Assembly (NCBI GenBank): GCA_034680345.1
Contig: JAXISZ010000008.1
Location: 9,271 to 73,270, forward strand
Origin: SXZD01 sp034680345
GTDB lineage: Bacteria; Pseudomonadota; Gammaproteobacteria; Burkholderiales; Burkholderiaceae_B
Reading direction: 5' to 3'
DNA length: 64,000 nucleotides
Part shown: positions 1 to 8,724 of the stretch, piece by piece
Numbering within the stretch: position 1 is the first letter of the stretch
Layout of the letters: every line of letters starts with the position of its first letter
The notes under the pieces: model-generated
What the model was told of the DNA's origin: nothing
Databases searched by the model: none
The model's input: only the letters and a program-made list of their open reading frames with translations
Made by a program: the position numbers and the translations under genes

Positions 1-582
1 CTGGTTTTATTTTTTTCAGCCAACTTGGCTTGGGGGGGGCGCCAACAGTACGAGCCTTTGTCTGACGCTGTTCGTTTAGCCTTGGCTGCTGCTTTGCATG
101 ACCGTAACCCGCCCGAGCCTTTGTTTGCTTCTCACCAGGAGCGAGAGTTTTGGATGCTTGAAATGGGGCGTCGTTTGGATAAAAAAATATCTGACCCCTT
201 GTTGCGTGAAGATTTATTAAAAACTGCCCGTTACGAAGCGCAGCGGGCGGGTTTAGACCCACAGCTTGTGTTGGCTTTAATTGAGATTGAAAGTGGTTTT
301 AGGCCATACGCTATAAGCCATGCAGGGGCTCGGGGTTTAATGCAAGTTATGCCATTTTGGACGCGAGTCATTGGCGATGGCAACCCGTCTGCATTGTTTA
401 ATATGCGCACCAATATTCGTTATGGTTGCGTTATTTTGCGTCATTATTTAGATTTAGAGCGTGGCAATATGTTTCGCGCTTTGGGTCGATACAACGGCAG
501 TTTGGGGCAAGCGCAATACCCTAACTTGGTATTTGGAGCTTTAAATGCGAAGTGGAAAACCACACAACTATCAGCTTATTGA
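1..582 (+). CDS. Lytic transglycosylase (SLT domain), 5'-truncated by window edge
   Basis: The reading frame is open from base 1. The first residues (LVLFFSANLAWG) look like the end of a signal peptide, so the true start lies upstream of the window. The C-terminal half is a Slt/MltC-type transglycosylase domain: the catalytic glutamate lies in ALIEIESGF, followed by GARGLMQVMPFW and the RYNGSLGQ region typical of the fold. The family cleaves the beta-1,4 bond between MurNAc and GlcNAc in periplasmic peptidoglycan, forming 1,6-anhydroMurNAc. The family assignment is secure; which paralogue it is cannot be told from a fragment. Confidence 0.85.
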   Translation: MVLFFSANLAWGGRQQYEPLSDAVRLALAAALHDRNPPEPLFASHQEREFWMLEMGRRLDKKISDPLLREDLLKTARYEAQRAGLDPQLVLALIEIESGFRPYAISHAGARGLMQVMPFWTRVIGDGNPSALFNMRTNIRYGCVILRHYLDLERGNMFRALGRYNGSLGQAQYPNLVFGALNAKWKTTQLSAY

Positions 583-779
583 GGGTTTCTTGGTTAAGTT
601 TATTTCGTAATTTTACAGCATGTGAATTTGTTGGATCTGTGTTTTTCGGCTTTCGGTAATTTTTTGGAGTGAACTGAATTTTTCTTTTAAAGAATTTTAT
701 CGGATTGGCTAAAATATTTGATTCGTTTTGGTGAGATATTTGTTGCTACAACTATCTACTTTTTAATTGGTGAGCAGTG

Positions 780-2933
780 ATGCCTTTTCGGTGCGACTCA
801 ACTTGTTCGCCATTGACAAGTTGTTTAAATTCAAACTCCCCTGTGGTTGTTGATGTGCTTTACGACTTGTTGCCAAATCATTTACAAGATTTGAAGCCGC
901 AGTATACGATATTTGTTTCTAAAGACTCGCAAATGTATCAAAATATTCATTTGCTAGTGCAACACTATAATTTATGTGATTCTGCTAAAAAGCAAGACCA
1001 TCAGACCTTTAGGTCTTGGCTCAAGGCCAAGCTTTTACAAACACTCTTGTCTTCAGATAATCGCCAACTATTTCATGCAGCTGTTGAAGTTTGTTCCCGT
1101 TTGTTTTCATGGTTTGAGCCCATAGACGAATATCAAGCGAAAAATCATTCTTGGTTACATGCTTTTGTTAAGTATGCACATCAGGTGTCTGGTGATTGGC
1201 AGATCAATCTCAATTTGAATGAGCGACTTCAAATTATTAAAGATTCTTTGAATCTAAGGGAAGATTTTTCTTGTGGCGTGCTCTGTAATTTAGAATTATC
1301 TTTTCTTGATTATGCCATTGAAGTTGATAATTTAGATGTTTTTTCTGCAATGTTGCAACTCGGTGGTCTAGATGAATTAAACCCAGCCGCTTATCATTGG
1401 CCGTTGGTTGCTGCTGCTAGTGGTAGTTCTCAGGTATTAAAATATTTATTAGACAAAATACCAGATCAACAAACCGTGGGTTTACATGGGCATTCAGCCT
1501 ATACAATAAATCAATGTGTGTGTGATGAGCAAAAACTCACACCTTTGCATTTGGCTGTAAAAAATGGGCATTTATTATGCGTTAAACAATTGCTTAATAA
1601 ATCTGGCATCGATATTAATGCGCAAACTACAGATGGCTCAACTCCATTGTTGATGGCAACAAAATCTGGTCAGCTGGAGCATGTCCGATTATTATGCAGC
1701 ATGGGTGCCGATGCTTTAAAACAAGACAACGCTGGTTTTTATCCTATCAAGTGTGTATTTGCGTATCGTCTAGTTGATGTCCTTGAAGTGTTTGAACAAT
1801 GTAATGTGCAGTATCCAATTACAGGTGGGCAAGCCGGAGATCTTATGCGAGATGCTATTTTAATTCGGGATATGATGTTGGTTCGCTATTTGTTAGCCAA
1901 AGGGATATCAATTAATGAGAAGACCTCGAACAAATTAAGTCCAGCGTTTAGCCTGATTAAAAACGATGATATTCATTTTTTTAGAGCTTTAGTTGACAGT
2001 GGTTTAGATTATAAACAGACATTTTTATTTAATTTTTCATTTGTAAATTGTGCTTTATTTTATGGCAGTTTAAATATATTAGATTTTTTATTGGAACTTA
2101 ATACCAGTGAACAGTGGTTTGATCCTAATGATTTAGCGCATGCTTCAGCTTTCTCTTTGAAAATAGAAGTATTAGATTGTATTCATAGACGTGGTGTAAA
2201 TTTTAATGTGACCAATACAATTGGTGATACCCCTTTGTTTCTTGCGGTTTTAGCAAACAAGCCAACTTTTATTAATAAGCTTTGTACATTTGGCGTTAAC
2301 GTTAATTATGTGAATCGTTTAGGTTTTACGCCGCTGGTATTAGCGGGCCATTTAAATAATATTGAGGCAATTCATGCGTTAATACATCAAGGGGCAAATC
2401 CAAATTTAATTCTTGGAGACGGTTTTTCATTGGCTTTTCATGTGGCAAATTTAGGTTTTTCAAATGCATTTAGAAATTTGGTGAAATTTTCAGCAAAAAT
2501 AATTACGCCCAATTACAACATCAATGACGCTAATTTGAATGGCAACACCATATTACATGTACTGTGCAAGATTGATCACTTTGAATTGGCTAAAGAAGCG
2601 ATTCGTTTAGGGGCGAATATTAATTTTGAAAACATAGACGGCCGTATTCCGCTATTTAATGCGGTTCTTTTTTCTTCTTTTGAGCTGGTTGATTTATTGG
2701 TAACACATGGTTCCGCGCTTGATAAATTTGATCATCTGGGTTTGAGTGTATTAGATTTTGTTGCACAGCGTTTTCTTATTGATCATTCATTAAAATTTTT
2801 AGAATATTTTTTAAGTACGGGTCGATTTTCGATGGACCAAGTTATGCTAACCCTGAGCTGGGTGAGTCATTTTGAAGGTTTTGAGCCATTCGTTTTGCTC
2901 TTGAGAAATTATCTACAACAACATTTTTCATAA
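780..2933 (+). CDS. Large ankyrin-repeat protein
   Basis: About 717 aa; a GTG lies directly before the ATG chosen here. From about residue 230 onward there are repeated ankyrin units, seen as TPLHLAVKNGH, TPLLMATKSGQ, TPLFLAVLANKP, TPLVLAGHLNN, NTILHVLC and IPLFNAVLFSS, spaced roughly 33 residues apart. The first 200 residues have no recognised domain. There is no signal peptide or membrane segment. The gene is visibly richer in A/T than its neighbours and stands alone between a transglycosylase and purB. Ankyrin repeats mediate protein binding; in bacteria such long proteins are often, but not always, effectors or host-interaction proteins. Its partner cannot be deduced. Confidence 0.75.
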   Translation: MPFRCDSTCSPLTSCLNSNSPVVVDVLYDLLPNHLQDLKPQYTIFVSKDSQMYQNIHLLVQHYNLCDSAKKQDHQTFRSWLKAKLLQTLLSSDNRQLFHAAVEVCSRLFSWFEPIDEYQAKNHSWLHAFVKYAHQVSGDWQINLNLNERLQIIKDSLNLREDFSCGVLCNLELSFLDYAIEVDNLDVFSAMLQLGGLDELNPAAYHWPLVAAASGSSQVLKYLLDKIPDQQTVGLHGHSAYTINQCVCDEQKLTPLHLAVKNGHLLCVKQLLNKSGIDINAQTTDGSTPLLMATKSGQLEHVRLLCSMGADALKQDNAGFYPIKCVFAYRLVDVLEVFEQCNVQYPITGGQAGDLMRDAILIRDMMLVRYLLAKGISINEKTSNKLSPAFSLIKNDDIHFFRALVDSGLDYKQTFLFNFSFVNCALFYGSLNILDFLLELNTSEQWFDPNDLAHASAFSLKIEVLDCIHRRGVNFNVTNTIGDTPLFLAVLANKPTFINKLCTFGVNVNYVNRLGFTPLVLAGHLNNIEAIHALIHQGANPNLILGDGFSLAFHVANLGFSNAFRNLVKFSAKIITPNYNINDANLNGNTILHVLCKIDHFELAKEAIRLGANINFENIDGRIPLFNAVLFSSFELVDLLVTHGSALDKFDHLGLSVLDFVAQRFLIDHSLKFLEYFLSTGRFSMDQVMLTLSWVSHFEGFEPFVLLLRNYLQQHFS

Positions 2934-3315
2934 TATTAATTGTAATTGATATGACAGCAATTCCCCGAGTCTTATATTCTGTTTATGGCCTTAATTCATT
3001 TGAGAGCAAAACTCAAAATATTCGATCGTTGTTTTCATCTATGTTTTCTAATTCAACTGATGTATTGACTGGAACAATATTTAGATTATTGTGAAATTTT
3101 TTGGGTTAAAGGATAGCTGAAAAAATATTCATTCGATATTTCCATTTTTTAAACGATGTATTTACAGAAATTCAATTGTTGAAATTGAAAAAACGCAATG
3201 CGCAACCCAGCTTAATTCTTGCTGGGCTGATTTTCTGTTGGCACATGAAAAACTTGGAAAAGACGCTTAATTTTTTGATTAAGTCTTTGCAAAGCCATTT
3301 CAAGGTGTTGATTGC
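2934..3315. other. Intergenic region between convergent genes
   Basis: This 382-bp AT-rich gap lies between the ankyrin gene and purB, which converge. A 47-codon ORF (2951-3094, plus strand) has no ribosome binding site and I do not regard it as a gene. The part nearest purB contains two hairpins that could serve as terminators: cccagc/gctggg around 3206-3226 and cttaat/attaag around 3265-3287. Nothing else is recognisable. Confidence 0.5.
3205..3227. terminator. Candidate bidirectional hairpin terminator
   Basis: An inverted repeat, acccagc then a 9-base loop then gctgggct, sits between the convergent ankyrin and purB genes. The T-run after it is short (gatttt), so its strength as an intrinsic terminator is uncertain. 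Position between two convergent gene ends is the main support. Confidence 0.4.
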
Positions 3316-4692
3316 TTAAATATTTTTTGCCAATTCTATGGCTTTGCCTAGATAATTTCGCGGTTGCATAGCCAGTAAGCGTTGTTTCTCGAACTCGGGC
3401 AAATCTAGATTTGCAATAAACTGTTGCAGGCTTTCTTGATTAATTCCTTTGCCGCGAGTCAGTTCTTTTAATTGTTCATATGGGTGGGGTAGACCATAGC
3501 GACGCATTACTGTTTGAATGGGTTCGGCTAAAAGTTCCCAAGCTTGGTCAATATCGGCACTAATTGCGGCGGTGTTTATCTCCAACTTGCCTAGACCGCG
3601 AGCACAGCTTTCAATTGCCAGGGTACCATAACCGATAGCAACACCCAAATTGCGCAGCACTGTGCTGTCGGTGAGGTCTCTTTGCCAGCGAGAAATAGGC
3701 AGTTTTTCGCTTAGGTGTTTAAGTAATGTATTGGCCAGACCAAAATTCCCTTCTGCATTTTCAAAATCGATAGGATTTACCTTGTGTGGCATGGTGGAAG
3801 AACCCACTTCACCTGCTTTTAAACGTTGTTTAAAGTAACCTAGGCTGACATAGCCCCAAATATCGCGGCATAGGTCGATCAAAATGGTGTTAGCCCGTGC
3901 AATTGCATCCATTAAACAGGCAATACCGTCGTGCGGTTCAATTTGGATGGTGTAGGGGTTGAAGGTGAGCCCTAGTTTTTCAATCAATGTTTTTGCTACG
4001 GTTTCCCAGTCAATCTCTGGATAAGCCGCTAGGTGAGCATTAAAATTGCCCACAGCGCCGTTCATTTTGGCTGGCAATTCAACCGCAGCAATTTGGGCCG
4101 TAGCGCGTTGTAATCGATAAACCACATTTGCAAACTCTTTACCTAAGGTGGTGGGGCTGGCGGGTTGGCCGTGGGTGCGAGACATCATAGGCACTTCAGC
4201 GTATTGATGTGCCAATTGGCGCAGTGTTGCAATTAAATTTGAAAACGCAGGCAACACAATATTTTGGCGTACAGTTTGTAGCATTAAGGCGTGCGACATG
4301 TTGTTGATGTCTTCAGAAGTACACGAAAAGTGTACGAATTCACTGGCTTTATTTAATACGCTGTGGTTTTGAAATTTTTCCTTAATAAAATATTCAACCG
4401 CTTTAACATCGTGATTGGTTTCGGCTTCAAAGGCTTTGATGCGTTGCGCGTCTTCGAGGCTAAAATTTTCTACCAGTTGATCCAAAGTATTGATGGTTTC
4501 ATCGGTGAACTTAGGCAATTCTGGCAGGCCAATTTGCGCTAAGGCTTTAAGCCATTCAATTTCTACTTTGACACGAAAGTGCATAAAACCAGCTTCAGAT
4601 AAAAAAGGGCGTAAAGCACTGACTTTGCTTTGATAGCGGCCATCTAAGGGAGATAGTGCGGTAAGAGCAGAAAAAGCGTTAGCATCGATCAT
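3316..4692 (-). CDS. purB: Adenylosuccinate lyase
   Basis: About 458 aa, the usual PurB length. It splits SAICAR to AICAR plus fumarate and adenylosuccinate to AMP plus fumarate in purine synthesis. The N-terminus ALSPLDGRYQ and the fumarase/aspartase superfamily signature GSSTMPHKVNPIDFEN are characteristic of PurB; TSEDINNMSHAL and SRTHGQPASPTTLG supply active-site residues. An in-frame TTG lies four codons upstream, but the ATG at 4692 gives the family's normal N-terminus (MIDANAFSALTAL). It is transcribed alone on the minus strand. Confidence 0.97.
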   Translation of the reverse strand: MIDANAFSALTALSPLDGRYQSKVSALRPFLSEAGFMHFRVKVEIEWLKALAQIGLPELPKFTDETINTLDQLVENFSLEDAQRIKAFEAETNHDVKAVEYFIKEKFQNHSVLNKASEFVHFSCTSEDINNMSHALMLQTVRQNIVLPAFSNLIATLRQLAHQYAEVPMMSRTHGQPASPTTLGKEFANVVYRLQRATAQIAAVELPAKMNGAVGNFNAHLAAYPEIDWETVAKTLIEKLGLTFNPYTIQIEPHDGIACLMDAIARANTILIDLCRDIWGYVSLGYFKQRLKAGEVGSSTMPHKVNPIDFENAEGNFGLANTLLKHLSEKLPISRWQRDLTDSTVLRNLGVAIGYGTLAIESCARGLGKLEINTAAISADIDQAWELLAEPIQTVMRRYGLPHPYEQLKELTRGKGINQESLQQFIANLDLPEFEKQRLLAMQPRNYLGKAIELAKNI

Positions 4693-5021
4693 AGTAAAAA
4701 TCAAAAAGGTAGCGGTTAATTAAGTGCACATTTTACCCGAGGTGACACATTTTGAATGGTTTACTTTACAACACCTTAAATTATTTTAAGGTTGTTGTGT
4801 ATTTGTTTGAAATTTTTTGGAGCGGTCTTTTGAGGAGTTTGTGATGGTTGAGTAACTGGGTGTTATTTTGGGCATGCTTGGCGGGACATGCTCAGTGCTT
4901 TGGTTGGGTTACGCTTTGGGGTGATATTAAAGGGACGGTGTTTTGACTTGATAGGTTCAATTCTTTAGGTTTATGCGTTTTTTGGTGTGTTTGTAGTAAA
5001 ACTTTGCATTTGAGCAATTCA
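4693..5021. other. Divergent intergenic region, purB / vgrG
   Basis: This 329-bp region must hold the promoters of both purB (minus) and vgrG (plus). The only clear structure is the long inverted repeat at 4768-4799. I see no small gene with a convincing ribosome binding site. Confidence 0.5.
4768..4799. repeat. Long inverted repeat (hairpin) in purB/vgrG intergenic region
   Basis: The arms acaacaccttaaa and ttttaaggttgttgt pair over about 12 bases with one bulge and a very short loop. It lies about 75 bp upstream of purB and 220 bp upstream of vgrG. It could be an operator, an attenuator or a displaced terminator; the sequence alone does not decide. Confidence 0.5.
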
Positions 5022-7676
5022 ATGACATCTTCCTCTACCGATCCCATTGTTCAAAATCAGCAGGTTCATTGGGAAGTGGCTGAAAACAGTTTTATACAGC
5101 TTCGCTTGCCGGCTTTGTATGCACAAGACGATATTTATCAAAAGGCATCTGCTTGGTTATCTGCAATTGCTGTTGCGCGTTTTCAGTGGCGCGAAATTTT
5201 AAGTGAAGCTGGTTGTGGCCGGCTGTTTTGCTATGCCATGCAGTGGTTGGCTGTGCCGCAGCAGCTTATTGGGTTACCGGTAGATATTATTTTGCAAGGC
5301 GCTCAGAGCGGCAGTGTATACACTGTGGTGATCAGTGCAATAAAAGTTTCTGGCGGCGCAAGCAATGGCATTACTTGGTTTGAGCTTAGCTTGCAAGATG
5401 CGTTAACGTTTTGGGCGCAAACGGTTCGCGATCGCGTTTTTAATGATATGGACGCGTTAGCAATCACTCGTCAAGTATTGGCCCAGTGCGTTCCTGAGCA
5501 TTTTAAGTTGCCTTTTGTTTTGGTGTTGGACGAACAAGCCTTACAAAATACCGTCATGACTTCAGAGGTGCCTGTGCGGCCTTTTACTTTGCAGTATAGG
5601 CAGTCTGATTATATGTTTTTGTTGCGTTTATGGCGTGAACATGGTTGGCATTGGCATGTGCAGTCTGCAGGAGATTTTTTTAGCGGAACATTTGTAATTG
5701 TCTTGTCCAACACCAGTGAATTCTGGCCCAATCTAGGTGGTTTTTCATATTTGCAGCAACGTGGCGACCATACCCATGGACAAGTGTTTGACGTATGGAC
5801 GCAGTTGGAGCATCAAAAGCCTGTGGTGTCAGAGTCGACGCACGCGTTTTTTGAGTCAACGCAATTGGTGGGTGGTCGTTCGGGTGTTTTGAACTTGCGG
5901 GTGGGGCTGCGTTTTTCTGTTGAATCATTGCAACCAGCGCTTGATTTGTTGGCTGTGACATCGGTACAGGTTGTGGCGCGTAATCGTTCGATTGAGGGTG
6001 TTTTTCAGGCTGATGGCCCCGTGTATGAAAATCAATTCACCGCCATTGAGGCAGCCATTTTTCCCCGGCAAGACTGTATAAGGCAAGTTGATGCAAGGCA
6101 AGTGAATACAAGTCATGTGCTGCAGCCTATAGGTATGCTTACTGCCACTGTGGTCGGTAGCGATGATGGTGTGATGCAAGGGGTTGTTCATACCGATGTG
6201 TTGGGTCGTATTCGTTTACGTTTTGAGGGTGAATTTCAGTCTTTTGATGCGCATCATCGCACGGCTTGGGTGCCAGTGGTGCAGCCGCAAGCGGGCCTGG
6301 CTGGACAAGTTTGGTTACCACGGGTGGGGGACGCGGTTGTGGTACATTTTTTAAATGGGTATCCAGATCGGCCTGTGGTCATCGGATCTTTATATACCCA
6401 AGCTCAAGGTTTGGTGCGTTTTGCGCAGCGCAGCCAATGGCCACATGATGCCAGTTTAAGTGGTATTCGCACTCGTGCATGGCCCACTGCGGACAAAAAA
6501 ATTCAGTCTATAGTTGGCAACGAATTGATATTTGATGACCATCCATCCCATGTACAGTTGCGTTTGGCTTGCGATGTAGCCGACACCCGGTTGGCCTTGG
6601 GTTGTCTGAGTTCTCCAGCGCAACATCATGTGCGTGTGCAGCGTGGCCAGGGATTTGAATTGAGCTCAATAGGGCACGGTGTGTTGGCTGCTAACAAAGG
6701 GCTGTTGATTTCAACGCAGGCCAGTTCGCATCAACAGCCTTTATGGGGACAAGAAACTTTAGAACGTGATTGGCAAAGTATAGAACAATCGCGTAGGGTG
6801 TTGTTAGCACCCAAAAAAAGCGTCGGGGAAACGTTGGCTGGGCTTGATTCTCAAGCCTCAGATCATTCTGCTGGCGTTTTAACACCTCCTTTGGCTGCTG
6901 GTGCTTTGGTTTTACATACGCATGCAGTAGCGCACCTTCAGGCGGTAAAAGGTGTGCAAATTGCCTCAGCGGCTGGAATTTCAATGATGGCTTTGCGTAA
7001 CCTTGAATTGTTTAGCAGTCAACGCATGCATTTTGTTGCTGCTGCTGGAATTGCATGGCATGCAAAACAAGGTGGTTTTGGGTTGACCGCTCAAGCCGGT
7101 GATATTGCAGTGGCCGCCTCTGAAGGCGCTGTTAAAGTTCAAGCGCATGCTAATCTTGATCTACAGAGTAACCATGGGCATGTGGTGATTCAAGCGCCCG
7201 GTTCTATTGAGTTTCGTGCAGGCGGTGCGGTTATTCGTCTGGAAAATGGCAACATTGATATTCATGCCCCGGGTGTGTTGAATATGCGAGCGCAGCGTAA
7301 ATTATTTGGGGCTGCTGTTGAGCACATTATGCCTGAATCCGAAAACACAGCACAATCTACATCACAAGAGCAATTATGGGCGGTGCGTTTGCGTTGTCAA
7401 GCCGCAGACCAAGCCCCTTTGCCTGGCAGCTCATGGCGTTTGTTTGCAGTGAAAACGCCAGAAGTTTCTCAAACTACAGGGCCTATTTATCAATTGTTGC
7501 AGCAGTCTGGTTATCAAGAGCTTGTTTGGCAAGCTCCGCATGGCAGCCCGCCAGCGCCTATGGTGGCTTTGCTTGGGCATCAACGGTGGGTGGCAAGTTT
7601 GGAGCTTGACTCTGAAGACAGTTTAGATGATGTTGAAGAACATGCAGAGGCTGACTCACATGGTCCGCAAGGGTAA
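5022..7676 (+). CDS. vgrG: VgrG-type spike protein (type VI secretion tip)
   Basis: About 884 aa. The N-terminal half is the gp27-like phage-tail hub, followed near residues 365-455 by the gp5-like OB fold (GMLTATVVGSDDG, GRIRLRFEGEF, QVWLPRVGDAVVV, DRPVVIGSLY). Residues about 620-770 form the repetitive DUF2345-type beta-helix (HAVAHLQAVKGVQIASAAG, LQSNHGHVVIQAPGS). VgrG trimers cap the Hcp tube of T6SS and carry effectors. The last 90 or so residues after the helix are not recognised and end in an acidic tail. No other T6SS gene is in the window, so this is an orphan vgrG. An in-frame TTG at 5004 is an alternative start. Confidence 0.9.
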   Translation: MTSSSTDPIVQNQQVHWEVAENSFIQLRLPALYAQDDIYQKASAWLSAIAVARFQWREILSEAGCGRLFCYAMQWLAVPQQLIGLPVDIILQGAQSGSVYTVVISAIKVSGGASNGITWFELSLQDALTFWAQTVRDRVFNDMDALAITRQVLAQCVPEHFKLPFVLVLDEQALQNTVMTSEVPVRPFTLQYRQSDYMFLLRLWREHGWHWHVQSAGDFFSGTFVIVLSNTSEFWPNLGGFSYLQQRGDHTHGQVFDVWTQLEHQKPVVSESTHAFFESTQLVGGRSGVLNLRVGLRFSVESLQPALDLLAVTSVQVVARNRSIEGVFQADGPVYENQFTAIEAAIFPRQDCIRQVDARQVNTSHVLQPIGMLTATVVGSDDGVMQGVVHTDVLGRIRLRFEGEFQSFDAHHRTAWVPVVQPQAGLAGQVWLPRVGDAVVVHFLNGYPDRPVVIGSLYTQAQGLVRFAQRSQWPHDASLSGIRTRAWPTADKKIQSIVGNELIFDDHPSHVQLRLACDVADTRLALGCLSSPAQHHVRVQRGQGFELSSIGHGVLAANKGLLISTQASSHQQPLWGQETLERDWQSIEQSRRVLLAPKKSVGETLAGLDSQASDHSAGVLTPPLAAGALVLHTHAVAHLQAVKGVQIASAAGISMMALRNLELFSSQRMHFVAAAGIAWHAKQGGFGLTAQAGDIAVAASEGAVKVQAHANLDLQSNHGHVVIQAPGSIEFRAGGAVIRLENGNIDIHAPGVLNMRAQRKLFGAAVEHIMPESENTAQSTSQEQLWAVRLRCQAADQAPLPGSSWRLFAVKTPEVSQTTGPIYQLLQQSGYQELVWQAPHGSPPAPMVALLGHQRWVASLELDSEDSLDDVEEHAEADSHGPQG

Positions 7677-7788
7677 CAGACCGAGTTGTTTAAAGGGTTT
7701 GGATCAATCGATGATCAATAATTTATTTTGTGAACCTTTGCGCTTCGATTTACAATAACCCATTGGGTTAATTAAAAGTGTTAGAGCC

Positions 7789-8103
7789 GTGCCTATTTAT
7801 GCTTATCGCTGTGAAACATGTGGTTTCACCAAAGATGTCTTACAAAAATTAAGTGATCCAGTGCTGCAGCAGTGTCCCTCTTGCCATGCAGACACGTTCA
7901 AACGTCAGTTGACCGCTCCAGGGTTTCAATTGAAAGGCTCAGGTTGGTACGCCACCGATTTTAAGAGTAAAAATACACCCACTGCAAAATCTGAAACACC
8001 TGAAACGCCTGAAAAGTCTGCAACTTCTTCAGAGACTGCGTCTACATCTTCTAAACCTGCCTGTGCAGCTGCGGGTTCGTCTAGTACGCCAGTGGCTGAG
8101 TAA
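7789..8103 (+). CDS. FmdB-type zinc-ribbon protein
   Basis: 104 aa starting at GTG. The N-terminus MPIYAYRCETCGF plus the CPSC knuckle form the FmdB/CxxC-CxxC zinc ribbon; the conserved block LTAPGFQLKGSGWYATDF follows. The rest is a Ser/Thr/Pro/Ala-rich tail of low complexity. The family is often described as putative regulatory, but the molecular role is unknown. In betaproteobacteria it commonly precedes a DUF502 gene and aspS, as it does here with a gap of only 5 bp to the next gene, suggesting an operon. Confidence 0.9.
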   Translation: MPIYAYRCETCGFTKDVLQKLSDPVLQQCPSCHADTFKRQLTAPGFQLKGSGWYATDFKSKNTPTAKSETPETPEKSATSSETASTSSKPACAAAGSSSTPVAE

Positions 8104-8108
8104 ACTTA

Positions 8109-8723
8109 ATGAAATTATTTCGCGCACATTTGCTAACAGGTTTATTGGTTTGGGTGCCGTTGGGGGTCACGTTGTGGTTAGTGACTGCAGTGGTTGGTGT
8201 GCTAGACCAATCATTGCAAATTTTGCCCAACACTTGGCAACCACAAGCCTGGTTGGGTTTTAGTGTGCCTGGTTTGGGAGCTATATTTACAGTATTGCTG
8301 ATTTGGTTAACCGGCTTGATTACTGCAAATTATGTGGGGCAGGCGGTCATGCGTTGGTGGGAGGTGTTGTTAAAAAAAATACCTTTTATCAATTCTGTAT
8401 ACGCCAGTGTGAAGCAAGTTTCAGACACTTTATTGTCTTCTTCTGGTAAAGCGTTTCGCAAAGCGGTATTGGTGCCTTTTCCTGCTTCAGGTTCTTGGGC
8501 TATTGGTTTTATCACAGGCCAAGTGCCTGATCATTTAGCGCAAGATATGCAATTGGGTATGGTCAGCGTGTTCGTGCCCACTGCACCCAACCCAACTGCG
8601 GGTTTTTTATTGTTAATTAAAGCATCACAACTGCGTGATTTAAACTTATCGGTGGATGAAGCCCTAAAATACGCAGTTTCAATGGGGGTGGTAAGCCCCG
8701 TGATCAGTTCTACGGAAAAATAA
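8109..8723 (+). CDS. DUF502 inner-membrane protein
   Basis: 204 aa. Two hydrophobic segments lie near the N-terminus (about residues 5-30 and 55-80), followed by the conserved stretch IPFINSVYASVKQVSDTL and a soluble C-terminal part with VFVPTAPNPTAGFLLL. This matches the DUF502 membrane family, of unknown function. Its neighbours (FmdB-like protein 5 bp upstream, aspS starting 1 bp after its stop) reproduce the conserved betaproteobacterial order, so it is likely co-transcribed with aspS. Confidence 0.88.
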   Translation: MKLFRAHLLTGLLVWVPLGVTLWLVTAVVGVLDQSLQILPNTWQPQAWLGFSVPGLGAIFTVLLIWLTGLITANYVGQAVMRWWEVLLKKIPFINSVYASVKQVSDTLLSSSGKAFRKAVLVPFPASGSWAIGFITGQVPDHLAQDMQLGMVSVFVPTAPNPTAGFLLLIKASQLRDLNLSVDEALKYAVSMGVVSPVISSTEK

Positions 8724-8724
8724 A

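Noticed and set aside
2951..3094. 47-codon ORF after the ankyrin gene
   Set aside because: No ribosome site, no domain and no supporting context.
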